Of a DNA stretch of 64,000 nucleotides, positions 53,221 to 61,900 are shown in pieces; within the stretch, counting starts at the first letter, position 1, and each line of letters begins with the position of its first letter. A program made the translations under genes and the position numbers. The notes beneath the pieces were generated by a model, which was not told where the DNA came from, made no database searches, and saw nothing but the letters and a program-made list of their open reading frames with translations. This DNA comes from Janthinobacterium violaceinigrum (lineage in GTDB: Bacteria; Pseudomonadota; Gammaproteobacteria; Burkholderiales; Burkholderiaceae_D): the NCBI RefSeq assembly GCF_009208555.1, contig NZ_WFLI01000028.1:16293-80292 (forward strand), read 5' to 3'.

Positions 53221-54516
53221 CTATTTGCGCCAGTAGCGTTCCAGCAGGGGCTTGACCGTCAAGCCGTGCGCGATGATGGACAGGATGACGACGACCAGGG
53301 TGATGTCGGCCAGTTCGCGCGCCAGCCCGCGCGGCAAGCCATGCGCGATGGCGTAGCTGAGGTAGTACAGCGAGCCGATGCCGCGCACGCCGAACCAGGC
53401 CGCCAGGCCCCGCAGGCGCACGCTGGTGCCCGAGGCCAGCAAGCCGAGCATCACGCTGGCCGGGCGCGCCACCAGCAGCAGGAACAGCGCCACGCTCCAC
53501 GCCCGCCAGCTCCAGGCGGCAGCCATGACGGCGCCGCCCAGCAGCAGCACCAGGGTCAGTTCGGACAGCCGTTCCAGATGTTCCTTGAAGACGAGCGACT
53601 CGCCGCTGACGGTCAGCGGCACTTCGCTGTCGTGCGGCTGGGTGGCGGACACGGTATGGGTTTCTTGCGCCTGCAGCAAGCCTTGCCGGTCCTTGGGCGC
53701 GCCGGCCAGCCGCAGCTCCGTCTGGCGCAGGGCCACGCCCGCAAAGAACACGGCCAGGAAGCCCCAGGCGTGCAGCCACGTGGCCACGCCGTACACGCAG
53801 GCGATCAGGCCCAGGGCCGCCAGGTCGTCCAGCATCGCATGCTTCGGTTCCTTGGCCCGTACCTGCCAGCCCAGCCACGCCAGCAGCGCGCCGCCGGCCG
53901 CACCGAGGGCGATGGCTGCCCCGCTGGCCCACAACAGATCGCGCCACAGCCAGGTGGCGCCATGGGGACCCAGCTCATGCAGGCCCAGCAGGCCCAGGCC
54001 CAGCATGACGAAAGGAAAGCCGCTGCCATCGTTCATGCCCGCTTCGCTGGTCAGCATGAAGCGCAATTGTTCGCTGTCGCCCGCATGGCGCAGCTGCACG
54101 TCCGTGGCCAGCACGGGGTCGGTGGGCGCGAGGATGGCGCCCAGCAGCACGCCCGCGCCCAGGGGCAGGCCCAGCACCAGGCAGGCAAAGGCGGCCACCA
54201 GGGCCACGGACAGGGCCATCGACAGCCACGCCAGGCGCAGCGGCGGCAGCCAGCGCGCCAGGCTGAACGGCACGGGCATCTTGACGCCGGCGGAAAACAG
54301 GGAGATGAGGACGGCGATTTCCGTCAGGGTTTCCAGCAGGGGCGCCTGCTGCACCAGGTCGAACGCAAACAGGCCGAGAAACATGGGCCCCAGCAGCAGG
54401 CCCACGCCCAGGTAAGCGATGGCCGATGTCAAGGGCAGGCGCGCAATGCCGTCGGCGCCCAGGCCGCGCGCCAGCATCAGGCAGCCGATCAGGATGAACC
54501 AAGCAGTGGTGCTCAT
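53221..54516 (-). CDS. Cation/proton antiporter, CPA1 (NhaP-like) family
   Basis: A polytopic protein of about 431 residues with some 12 membrane segments. The ion-binding core is visible: GAILAPTDPVLATDVQ and SEAGMNDGSGFPFVML (the conserved ND pair), and GVRGIGSLYYLSYA near the C-terminus. It probably exchanges Na+ or K+ for protons across the inner membrane. The start may be 54516 or an ATG 9 nt upstream (54525). It lies 42-51 nt downstream of the MscS gene. Confidence 0.88.
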   Translation of the reverse strand: MSTTAWFILIGCLMLARGLGADGIARLPLTSAIAYLGVGLLLGPMFLGLFAFDLVQQAPLLETLTEIAVLISLFSAGVKMPVPFSLARWLPPLRLAWLSMALSVALVAAFACLVLGLPLGAGVLLGAILAPTDPVLATDVQLRHAGDSEQLRFMLTSEAGMNDGSGFPFVMLGLGLLGLHELGPHGATWLWRDLLWASGAAIALGAAGGALLAWLGWQVRAKEPKHAMLDDLAALGLIACVYGVATWLHAWGFLAVFFAGVALRQTELRLAGAPKDRQGLLQAQETHTVSATQPHDSEVPLTVSGESLVFKEHLERLSELTLVLLLGGAVMAAAWSWRAWSVALFLLLVARPASVMLGLLASGTSVRLRGLAAWFGVRGIGSLYYLSYAIAHGLPRGLARELADITLVVVILSIIAHGLTVKPLLERYWRK

Positions 54517-54567
54517 GCGGCCCATTGTAGCGGCGCGCCGGCAAGGGCAGCGCGCCGCACGGTTTCT

Positions 54568-55683
54568 TTACGCCTTGTACAGCGACACGCTGTCGTTCTG
54601 CGCCTGCATGGCGTGCACCTCGACGGGGTCGTGCGTGGAGCGCAAACGGGGCAGGCCGTGCGGATAGCGGGCCGTGATAAAGGCCAGCATCTGTTCGCGC
54701 ACGATGCAGCGCAGCTCGAAAGCCAGGCCCGAATCTGCCGCACTGACGAGGAAGCGCACGCGCACGGCCCGCTCGTTCGAATCCGTCGCCTGCACGGTGC
54801 AGACGCGGCCATCCCATTGCGTGGCCGATTCGCAGATGCGCGTGAGCTCCGCGCGCAGCGGGTCGAGCGGGATGCTGAAATCGAGCCACAGGAACACCGT
54901 GCCCAGCAGGGTGGACGAGCTGTGCGTCCAGTTCTCGAACGGATTTTCTATGAACCACTGCAGCGGCACGATCAGGCGGCGCTCGTCCCACACGCGCACG
55001 ACGACATACGTGCCCTTGATTTCCTCGACCTTGCCCCATTCGCCATTGACGATCAGTACGTCATCGATGCGGATGGGTTGCGAAAACGCAATCTGCAGCC
55101 CAGCAATGAAGTTGCCCAGCACGGGACGGGCGGCGATACCGGCCACCAGGCCCGCCACGCCGGCCGAGGCGAGCAGGCTGGCGCCGATCTGGCGCGCGCC
55201 GGGCAGGGTCAGCAGCACGAAGGCCAGGCCCAGGATGACGACGATGGCGTGCGCGCTGCGCGTGAGCACGCGGGCTTGCGTGATCAGGCGGCGCGCGCGC
55301 AGGTTGTCGGCCACGTCGACGGGGTTGACTTCGGAAATCGTGATGGACAGGGCCTGGATGCATTGCATGGCCAGCCAGGTCAGCGCGATGATCAGCGCCA
55401 CGCTGGTGACATGCGACATGGCAACGAGGCCCGGCGTATCGTCGGGCGCGCCGGCCAGCACCATGCGCAGGCCGAAGACGATCACGCACAGCTGGCTGGC
55501 GCGGAAGGCCACGCGCGTGGCGTTGGTGGTGAACGGGCGGCCGTTGGCCAGCCTTTTCAGTAAACCGATGCCGGCCCGGTGCACGCCGATGGCGACCAGG
55601 GTGACGAGCAGGGCGGAAACGAGCACGGTCAGCGCCGAGCGCAGCGGGCCTCCCATCAGCGAGTGGAACGTGCTGAGATCCAT
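54568..55683 (-). CDS. Mechanosensitive ion channel, MscS family
   Basis: A 371-residue protein with about four membrane segments and the MscS pore helix and beta domain (LLASAGVAGLVAGIAARPVL, NFIAGLQIAFSQPIRIDDVL, GEWGKVEEIKGTYVVVR). AAGGAG precedes the ATG. It releases solutes under hypo-osmotic shock. It is divergent from the trehalose operon and upstream of a cation antiporter, so the stretch reads as an osmotic-stress region. Confidence 0.92.
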   Translation of the reverse strand: MDLSTFHSLMGGPLRSALTVLVSALLVTLVAIGVHRAGIGLLKRLANGRPFTTNATRVAFRASQLCVIVFGLRMVLAGAPDDTPGLVAMSHVTSVALIIALTWLAMQCIQALSITISEVNPVDVADNLRARRLITQARVLTRSAHAIVVILGLAFVLLTLPGARQIGASLLASAGVAGLVAGIAARPVLGNFIAGLQIAFSQPIRIDDVLIVNGEWGKVEEIKGTYVVVRVWDERRLIVPLQWFIENPFENWTHSSSTLLGTVFLWLDFSIPLDPLRAELTRICESATQWDGRVCTVQATDSNERAVRVRFLVSAADSGLAFELRCIVREQMLAFITARYPHGLPRLRSTHDPVEVHAMQAQNDSVSLYKA

Positions 55684-55922
55684 AGGCGAAAACTCCTTGT
55701 TTTTAAATGGAATGGATGTCGGAAGCGGCTATTTTACGGGCAGATGGCGTAACGGGGGCGTGCGTTGCCGTACGGATAAGACCTGCATCAAGGTGGATAC
55801 TGGAAGAAATTGCTGCGCTGCGCCATGCCACGTTGACGTTTCAATACGGAAAGCAAACGGGCGTCGCCGCATTGGAAACATAGTCATACTTGCCATGCTT
55901 TTTGTTTTTGCAAAGGAAACCG

Positions 55923-58211
55923 ATGATAGTACGATCACTGCGAATGTCCTTGCGCTTCATCCTGCCACTGGCCCTCGTGCTGGGATTGTTTGCCTATATT
56001 GTGGTACCCCTGCTCGACAACATTACCCTGCGCTGGTATGTGCGCGATCTCGACAGCCGGGCGGAATTGCTCGCTGGAACCCTCCGGCCCTCGCTCATCG
56101 AATACCTGCCCGCGCAAGACGCCACCCGCATCGCTGAACTGTTCCAGGGCGCCACGCGCGACGAACGCCTGATCGCCATCGGCTTTTGCGACAACGCGGG
56201 CCACTTGCTGTACCAGTCCGCGCAATACCCAAGTTCCATCGGCTGCTGGAGCACGCCTCCCACGGGCGGCATGTACAAATCCCTCGCGCAATTGCCGCAA
56301 GGGCAAGTCCACCTCAGCGAAACGCCCGTCATGCAGGATGCCACCCAGCTGGGCCGCCTGGTGCTGGTGCAGGACATGAGCTTTGTCGAGCGCCGCAATA
56401 CGGATACCAAGCGTTTCATCTTTGCCTTCCTGGCCGTGCTGGCCGTGCTGATTTCCCTGATGACCGTGTTCGTCGCCCACCTGAGCTGGCGCGGCTGGCT
56501 GTCGGCCGTGAAAGATATCTTGCGGGGCGAGTTGCTGCCCAAGAGCAATGGCGCCGTGGCCGCCGCCACGGCGCCCGCCGCCGCGCCCGCGCCGCCGCCG
56601 GAAATGCAGCCGCTGATCGGCGACTTGCGCGAATTGCTGCAGGAATACCATCTGGAACGCCAGGGCGACAACGGCTGGTCATCCGACTGGACGCCGGAGA
56701 AACTGCGCGGCTTGCTGGAAGCGGATCTTGCGGGAGATCAAGTGCTGGTCGTGTCGAACCGCGAGCCGTACATCCACACGAAAACGGATGCCGGCATTGC
56801 CGTGCAACGCCCCGCCAGCGGCCTGGTGACGGCCGTGGAAGCCGTGATGCGCGCCTGTTCCGGCACGTGGATCGCGCATGGTGCCGGTTCCGCCGACCGC
56901 GAGACGGTGGACAAGTTCGACCATGTGCCCGTGCCGCCCGACAATCCCAGCTACACCTTGCGCCGCGTGTGGCTGACGGAAGAAGAAGAGCAGGGCTACT
57001 ATTATGGCTTCGCCAATGAAGGCATGTGGCCGCTGTGCCATATCGCCCACGTGCGCCCCGTGTTCCGCTCGTCCGACTGGGACCAGTATGTGAAGGTCAA
57101 CCGCCGCTTTGCCGACGCCGTGATCGCCGAAGCGAAGACGGACAATCCCGTCGTGCTGGTGCAGGATTACCACTTCGCCTTGCTGCCGCGCATGGTGCGC
57201 GAAGCCTTGCCGAAGGCGACGATCATCACTTTCTGGCACATCCCGTGGCCGAACTCGGAATCGTTCGGCATTTGCCCATGGCGCGAGGAAATCCTCGACG
57301 GCTTGCTGGGCAGCACTATCCTGGGTTTCCACACGCCATTCCACCGCAAGAATTTCCTCGAAACGGTGGACCGTTACCTGGAAACGCGCATAGAGCCGGA
57401 AGCGTCCGTCATTTCCTACGGCGGCGAGATGACGCAGGTCGAGGATTACCCGATTTCCATCGCCTGGCCCGAGGACGACCCGGCGCAGCCCGACGTGGCC
57501 ACGTGCCGCGCGCAGATTCGCAGCGAGCTGGGCGTGGCGCAAGACCACTTGCTGGGCATCGGCGTCGACCGCCTCGATTACACGAAAGGCATCGTCGAGC
57601 GCTTCCAGGCCGTCGAGCGCATGCTGGAGCTGCAGCCCGGCATGGTGGGCAATTTTACTTTCGTGCAAATCGCCGCCCCCAGCCGCGCTTCGCTCGATGA
57701 ATATCAAAGTTTCGATGCCCGCGTGCGCAAGATGGTCGAGCGCATCAACCGCCGTTTCGGCAGCGGCGACTATGTGCCCATCCTGCTGAAGGCGGAGCAC
57801 CATGGCCAGGACGACTTGCAGCGCTATTTCCGCGCGTCGGAAGTGTGCATGGTGACAAGCTTGCATGACGGCATGAACCTGGTGGCCAAGGAATTCATTG
57901 CCGCGCGCGACGACGAGATGGGCGTGCTGGTGCTGTCGCAGTTCACGGGCGCGGCGCGCGAATTGCACGAAGCGCTGATCATCAACCCGTATCACATCGA
58001 GCAGGGCGCCGACGCCCTGTACCGGGCCCTCGTGATGCCGCCCGTGGAACAGCGCGAGCGCATGAAGAGCATGCGGGCCAGAGTCAAGCATTTCAATGTC
58101 TACCGCTGGGCCGGGCGCATGCTGCTGGACGCGGCCCGTTTGCGCCAGCGCGACAAGGTCATGACCAAGATCGACGCCCACAGCCGCATCAAGCGGCGCA
58201 AGGGGATGTGA
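55923..58211 (+). CDS. otsA: Membrane-anchored trehalose-6-phosphate synthase with extracytoplasmic domain
   Basis: A 762-residue protein, far longer than usual OtsA (about 470). The extra N-terminus has a membrane helix (about 11-30), an extracytoplasmic domain of about 130 residues containing two cysteines, a second helix (about 165-187), then a HAMP-like and Ala/Pro-rich linker. The GT20 catalytic domain runs from about 274 to the end (VLVVSNREPY, DYHFALLPRMVR, FWHIPWPNSE, GVDRLDYTKGI, HDGMNLVAKEF). It makes trehalose-6-phosphate from UDP-glucose (or another NDP-glucose) and glucose-6-phosphate. AAAGGA lies 5 nt before the ATG. A sensor role for the front is inference. Confidence 0.92.
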   Translation: MIVRSLRMSLRFILPLALVLGLFAYIVVPLLDNITLRWYVRDLDSRAELLAGTLRPSLIEYLPAQDATRIAELFQGATRDERLIAIGFCDNAGHLLYQSAQYPSSIGCWSTPPTGGMYKSLAQLPQGQVHLSETPVMQDATQLGRLVLVQDMSFVERRNTDTKRFIFAFLAVLAVLISLMTVFVAHLSWRGWLSAVKDILRGELLPKSNGAVAAATAPAAAPAPPPEMQPLIGDLRELLQEYHLERQGDNGWSSDWTPEKLRGLLEADLAGDQVLVVSNREPYIHTKTDAGIAVQRPASGLVTAVEAVMRACSGTWIAHGAGSADRETVDKFDHVPVPPDNPSYTLRRVWLTEEEEQGYYYGFANEGMWPLCHIAHVRPVFRSSDWDQYVKVNRRFADAVIAEAKTDNPVVLVQDYHFALLPRMVREALPKATIITFWHIPWPNSESFGICPWREEILDGLLGSTILGFHTPFHRKNFLETVDRYLETRIEPEASVISYGGEMTQVEDYPISIAWPEDDPAQPDVATCRAQIRSELGVAQDHLLGIGVDRLDYTKGIVERFQAVERMLELQPGMVGNFTFVQIAAPSRASLDEYQSFDARVRKMVERINRRFGSGDYVPILLKAEHHGQDDLQRYFRASEVCMVTSLHDGMNLVAKEFIAARDDEMGVLVLSQFTGAARELHEALIINPYHIEQGADALYRALVMPPVEQRERMKSMRARVKHFNVYRWAGRMLLDAARLRQRDKVMTKIDAHSRIKRRKGM

Positions 58212-58222
58212 TGGAGGCTTTC

Positions 58223-58984
58223 ATGGATGATGGTGCGGCGCTGTTGCAGCTGCTGAGTGCGCCCGGGACGGCCGTCTTCCTCGATTTCGACGGCACCCTG
58301 GTCGACCTGGCATCCACGCCCGACGGCGTGCGCCTGGAACCGGGCGTGGTGGAAGCGCTGGCGCTGCTGGCCGAGCGCCATGGCGGGGCGCTGGCCCTCA
58401 TTTCCGGGCGTCCCGTGGCGCAGATCGACGCCATGCTGGCGCCCCTGGTCGTGCCGGTGGCGGGCGTGCATGGCGTGGAGCGGCGCGGCGCCGACGGCAG
58501 GTTTACCGTGGCGGCCACGCCCGACGTGTCGCCCGTGCTGGCGCGCGCCCAGGCGCTGGCCGCGCTCTATCCCGGCTTGCTGGTGGAACAGAAGCGGGGC
58601 GCCGTGGCCCTGCATTACCGGCTGGCGCCGCAACTGGAGCAATTGTGTTTGCAGGAAATGACGGCGGCCGTGCAAGCGTGCCCGGGGATTTTGCTATTGC
58701 ATGGCAAAATGGTCCTCGAAGCCAAGCCGGCCGCCACGGACAAGGGCGGCGCCATCGCCGCCTTCATGCAGGAAACCCCGTTCGCCGGCCGCCGGCCCGT
58801 GTTCGCGGGCGACGACACCACCGACGAGGCAGGCTTTGCCTATGTCCAACAAGCAGGCGGGCAGGGCGTGAAAGTGGGCAGCGGCCCCAGCGCCGCCACC
58901 TTGCGCCTGGCCAGTCCCGGCGCCTTGCGCGCCGCGCTGCTGGCCGCCTCCGTATCCCCTGAAGGAGCAGATGATGACAACTGA
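58223..58984 (+). CDS. otsB: Trehalose-6-phosphate phosphatase
   Basis: A 253-residue HAD-family enzyme. The nucleophile motif is Asp21-x-Asp23 (FLDFDGTLVDLAS), motif II lies in ALISGRP, and the acidic motif is VFAGDDTTDEAGF. It removes phosphate from trehalose-6-phosphate. I chose the ATG at 58223 because GGAGG lies 5 nt upstream; an in-frame ATG at 58211 overlaps the otsA stop and is also possible. The next gene starts 14 nt inside its end. Confidence 0.92.
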   Translation: MDDGAALLQLLSAPGTAVFLDFDGTLVDLASTPDGVRLEPGVVEALALLAERHGGALALISGRPVAQIDAMLAPLVVPVAGVHGVERRGADGRFTVAATPDVSPVLARAQALAALYPGLLVEQKRGAVALHYRLAPQLEQLCLQEMTAAVQACPGILLLHGKMVLEAKPAATDKGGAIAAFMQETPFAGRRPVFAGDDTTDEAGFAYVQQAGGQGVKVGSGPSAATLRLASPGALRAALLAASVSPEGADDDN

Positions 58985-60788
58985 TGACACCACCGGCGGC
59001 GCGCCCGCGCAAGCATCCCTCAACTGCGGCGTGGTGGGCAATTGCGCCTTCAGCGCCCTGATCGACCAGGCAGGGCAGGTCGTCTGGTCCTGCCTGCCCC
59101 GTTTCGATGGCGATCCCGTCTTCAACCGCTTGTTGGACGGCACTGAAAACGGCAGCGTCTGGGCCATCGACATTGAAAACTTTGCCCGCAGCGAGCAAGT
59201 CTACGAGCCGAACACGGCCGTACTGCGCACGCGGCTGTACGACACGCAGGGGCGCGGCGTGGAAATCACGGATTTCGCCCCCCGCTTCCTCAGCCGCGAC
59301 CGCATGTTCCGCCCGCTGATGCTGATCCGCCGGGTCCGCCCGCTCGACCACGCCGTGCGCATCCGCGTGCGCCTGCGTCCCCGCTACGACTGGGGCAAGC
59401 TGGCGCCGCAGATCACGCAGGGCAGCCACCACATCCGCTATGTGGGGCCGGAACAGACCTTGCGCCTGAACACCGATGTTTCGCTCAACTATGTGCTGAG
59501 CGAAACGTATTTCGTGCTGGGCGGCACGGCCAACTTCCTGTTGGGGCCCGATGAAACCCTGGCCGGCGGCATCGACGAGACGGCGCGCATCTTCGAGAAG
59601 GAAACCATCAACTACTGGCGCACCTACACGCGCCGCCTGGCCGTGCCGCTGGAATGGCAGGACGTGGTCATCCGCGCCGCCATCACGCTGAAACTGTCTT
59701 TATATGAGGACACGGGCGCCATCATCGCCGCCATGACCACCAGCATTCCCGAAGCACCGGGCAGCAGCCGCAACTGGGATTACCGCTATTGCTGGCTGCG
59801 CGACGCCTTCTTTGTCGTGCGCGCCTTGAACAGCCTGTCGGAAGTGGGCACGATGGAGGAATACCTGCGCTGGCTGACGAATATCGTCGCCCGCTCGAAA
59901 GGCGGCCACATCCAGCCACTGTACGGCATCGGCCTGGAAGAGCAGTTGCCCGAATCCATACTCGACCACTTGCCCGGCTACCGGGGCAACGGTCCCGTGC
60001 GCGTGGGCAACCAGGCGCAGGAACACTTCCAGCACGACGTCTACGGCAACATTGTCTTGGGCGCCGCGCAAGCCTTCCTCGATCACCGCTTGTTCCACCG
60101 GGCGGGAAAAGCCGAGTTTGCCGCGCTGGAAGCCGTGGGCGACCAGGCCTTCCGCCTGCATGCGGAGCCGGACGCGGGCATGTGGGAACTGCGCACGCGG
60201 GCCAGGGTCCACACTTCATCCATGCTGATGAGCTGGGCGGCCTGCGACCGCCTGGCCAAGGTCGCGCATAAACTGGGCCTGGACGACCGCGCTGACCACT
60301 GGAACAGCCGCGCGGTGTTGATCCGCGAACGCCTGCTGCGCGAAGCGTGGAGCGAAGAGCGCCAGGCCTTCGCGGAAAGCCTGGGCGGACGCGACCTCGA
60401 TGCCTCCGTCTTGCTGATGGCGGAAGTCAACTTCATCGACCCCATGGACCCCCGTTTCATCGCCACCGTCGACGCGCTGGAAGCATCGCTGTGCGACGGC
60501 CCCTACATGCGCCGCTACGAAGCGCCCGACGACTTCGGCAAACCGGAAACAGCCTTCAACATCTGCACCTTCTGGCGCATCGACGCCCTGGCCCGCATCG
60601 GCAGGAAGGACGAAGCGCGCAAGATCTTCGAAACGATGCTAATGGCGCGCAACCACCTGGGCTTGCTGTCGGAAGACACGCACCCTGTGACGGGCGAGAT
60701 GTGGGGGAATTTCCCGCAGACGTATTCGATGGTGGGACTCATCAACTGCGCCGTGCGGTTGTCGGCGCCGTGGGATAGTGCTATTTAA
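58971..60788 (+). CDS. Glycoside hydrolase family 15 protein (glucoamylase/trehalase-like)
   Basis: A 605-residue cytoplasmic protein: an N-terminal domain (NCAFSALIDQAGQVVWSCLP) and a GH15 (alpha/alpha)6 barrel with SRNWDYRYCWLRDAFFVV and the catalytic-acid region DAGMWELRTR. GH15 bacterial members include glucoamylases and trehalases. Position in an operon with otsA and otsB (14-nt overlap) suggests it cleaves trehalose or a related glucan and balances trehalose level. GGAG precedes the start. A REP-like hairpin follows 22 nt after the stop. Confidence 0.88.
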   Translation: MMTTDDTTGGAPAQASLNCGVVGNCAFSALIDQAGQVVWSCLPRFDGDPVFNRLLDGTENGSVWAIDIENFARSEQVYEPNTAVLRTRLYDTQGRGVEITDFAPRFLSRDRMFRPLMLIRRVRPLDHAVRIRVRLRPRYDWGKLAPQITQGSHHIRYVGPEQTLRLNTDVSLNYVLSETYFVLGGTANFLLGPDETLAGGIDETARIFEKETINYWRTYTRRLAVPLEWQDVVIRAAITLKLSLYEDTGAIIAAMTTSIPEAPGSSRNWDYRYCWLRDAFFVVRALNSLSEVGTMEEYLRWLTNIVARSKGGHIQPLYGIGLEEQLPESILDHLPGYRGNGPVRVGNQAQEHFQHDVYGNIVLGAAQAFLDHRLFHRAGKAEFAALEAVGDQAFRLHAEPDAGMWELRTRARVHTSSMLMSWAACDRLAKVAHKLGLDDRADHWNSRAVLIRERLLREAWSEERQAFAESLGGRDLDASVLLMAEVNFIDPMDPRFIATVDALEASLCDGPYMRRYEAPDDFGKPETAFNICTFWRIDALARIGRKDEARKIFETMLMARNHLGLLSEDTHPVTGEMWGNFPQTYSMVGLINCAVRLSAPWDSAI

Positions 60789-60810
60789 GTTCACCCCCAA
60801 GGCAAGTTCC

Positions 60811-60837
60811 GGGGTCGGACCCTCAGGGTCCGACCCC
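60811..60837. repeat. REP-like hairpin, copy 3 (after GH15 gene)
   Basis: A perfect 12-bp stem, GGGGTCGGACCC (60811-60822) with GGGTCCGACCCC (60826-60837), loop TCA. It has the same outer bases as the copies at 20301 and 22999. It lies between two convergent genes. Confidence 0.8.
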
Positions 60838-60860
60838 AGCTTTCTTGATGTTCGGGGTAA

Positions 60861-61781
60861 TCACGCACCAGCAGGCTCTCGGCGCCCATACAACCTGCAC
60901 TCCGCCGCCAGCGCCAGCAAGTTCGGGTCGCGCTCGCGGCTGCTCAGCATCAGCAGGGTGATTTGCTGGTGCGAGCCGTAGCGGGCGTCCAGCGGCAGCA
61001 GTTCGATGCGCGAGCTGAAGGCGCGCACGCGGCCGGGCAGCAGGCTGTAGCCGATGCCGCCGCTCACCAGGTTGATCAGCGAGAATATGTCGCCCACGCG
61101 CATGGCCGTGTCGGGCACGAATCCCGCCAGTTCAAATGCGTGGTTGAAGCTTTGCGAGGTGACGAATCCCTCGTTGAGCGTGACGAATTTGTCGTCGCGC
61201 AGCTGCTGCAAGTCCACCGAAGCGGCCCCCGCATAGGGCGAAGCCAGCGGCGCGGCCAGGAAGATGTCGTCCTGGAACAGGGGCACGGCGACCAGACCCG
61301 CATGCTGTTCGTCTTCCTGCACGCCGACGATGATGGCGTCCAGCCTGCCATCGGCCAGGCTTTGCAGCAGGTCGCGGTTCGAGCCCAGGGTCAGGTCGAT
61401 GTCCAGGCCCGGCCGGCGCAGCTTCAGGGCGATCACCAGCTGCGGGATGCAGTGCAGGGTCAGGGAATACAGCGAACCGATCTTCAGGCGCACGGGGTTG
61501 ATGCCCGACATTTCGCGCACCTTGCGCACGCCTTCCTCGCACTCGGCCAGCGCGCGCCGCGCCGATTCGGCAAAGGTGTAGGCCGCATGCAGGGGGATCA
61601 GGCTGCGCCCCTCGCGCTTGAACAGGGGGCAGCGCAAGCCGTCTTCCAGCGAATGCAGGGCGCGGTGCACGCTGACCGTGCTCTGGCCCAGCGCATCGGC
61701 CACCCGCGCCAGGTTGTTCAATTCCATAAAGCTGAGAAACACTTCCAGCTTTTTCAAGGTGATTTCTTCGTTGATGGCCAT
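60861..61781 (-). CDS. mdcR: LysR-family regulator, probable MdcR (malonate utilisation)
   Basis: A 306-residue protein with a LysR HTH (TLKKLEVFLSFMELNNLARV, QSTVSVHRALHSLE) and a ligand-binding domain (RLKIGSLYSLTLHCIPQLVI). The MAINEEITLKKLEVF start and divergence from mdcA fit MdcR, the malonate-responsive activator. An inverted repeat lies in the 119-bp space shared with mdcA. Confidence 0.88.
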   Translation of the reverse strand: MAINEEITLKKLEVFLSFMELNNLARVADALGQSTVSVHRALHSLEDGLRCPLFKREGRSLIPLHAAYTFAESARRALAECEEGVRKVREMSGINPVRLKIGSLYSLTLHCIPQLVIALKLRRPGLDIDLTLGSNRDLLQSLADGRLDAIIVGVQEDEQHAGLVAVPLFQDDIFLAAPLASPYAGAASVDLQQLRDDKFVTLNEGFVTSQSFNHAFELAGFVPDTAMRVGDIFSLINLVSGGIGYSLLPGRVRAFSSRIELLPLDARYGSHQQITLLMLSSRERDPNLLALAAECRLYGRREPAGA

Positions 61782-61801
61782 GGCTAGCCTCTTTTATGGC
61801 A

Positions 61802-61826
61802 GTTCATTAACTTCAGGGTAATGAAC
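61802..61826. promoter_or_regulatory. Inverted-repeat operator between mdcR and mdcA
   Basis: GTTCATTA (61802-61809) and TAATGAAC (61819-61826) form a perfect 8-bp inverted repeat with a 9-nt spacer, containing a T-N-A layout usual for LysR sites. It lies 20 nt from the mdcR start and 74 nt from the mdcA start. It probably serves both autoregulation and activation. Confidence 0.65.
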
Positions 61827-61900
61827 ATGGTAGCAGGTTGATTGTCGCGGTGACGCTTTCGTTCTATCGTCAGGCTTCGATAGCTCATTCCGGAGGCATG

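Noticed and set aside
53173..55563. A 796-codon open frame antisense to the antiporter and MscS genes
   Set aside because: Gln/His/Arg-rich translation without a domain; it crosses two well-supported genes on the other strand.
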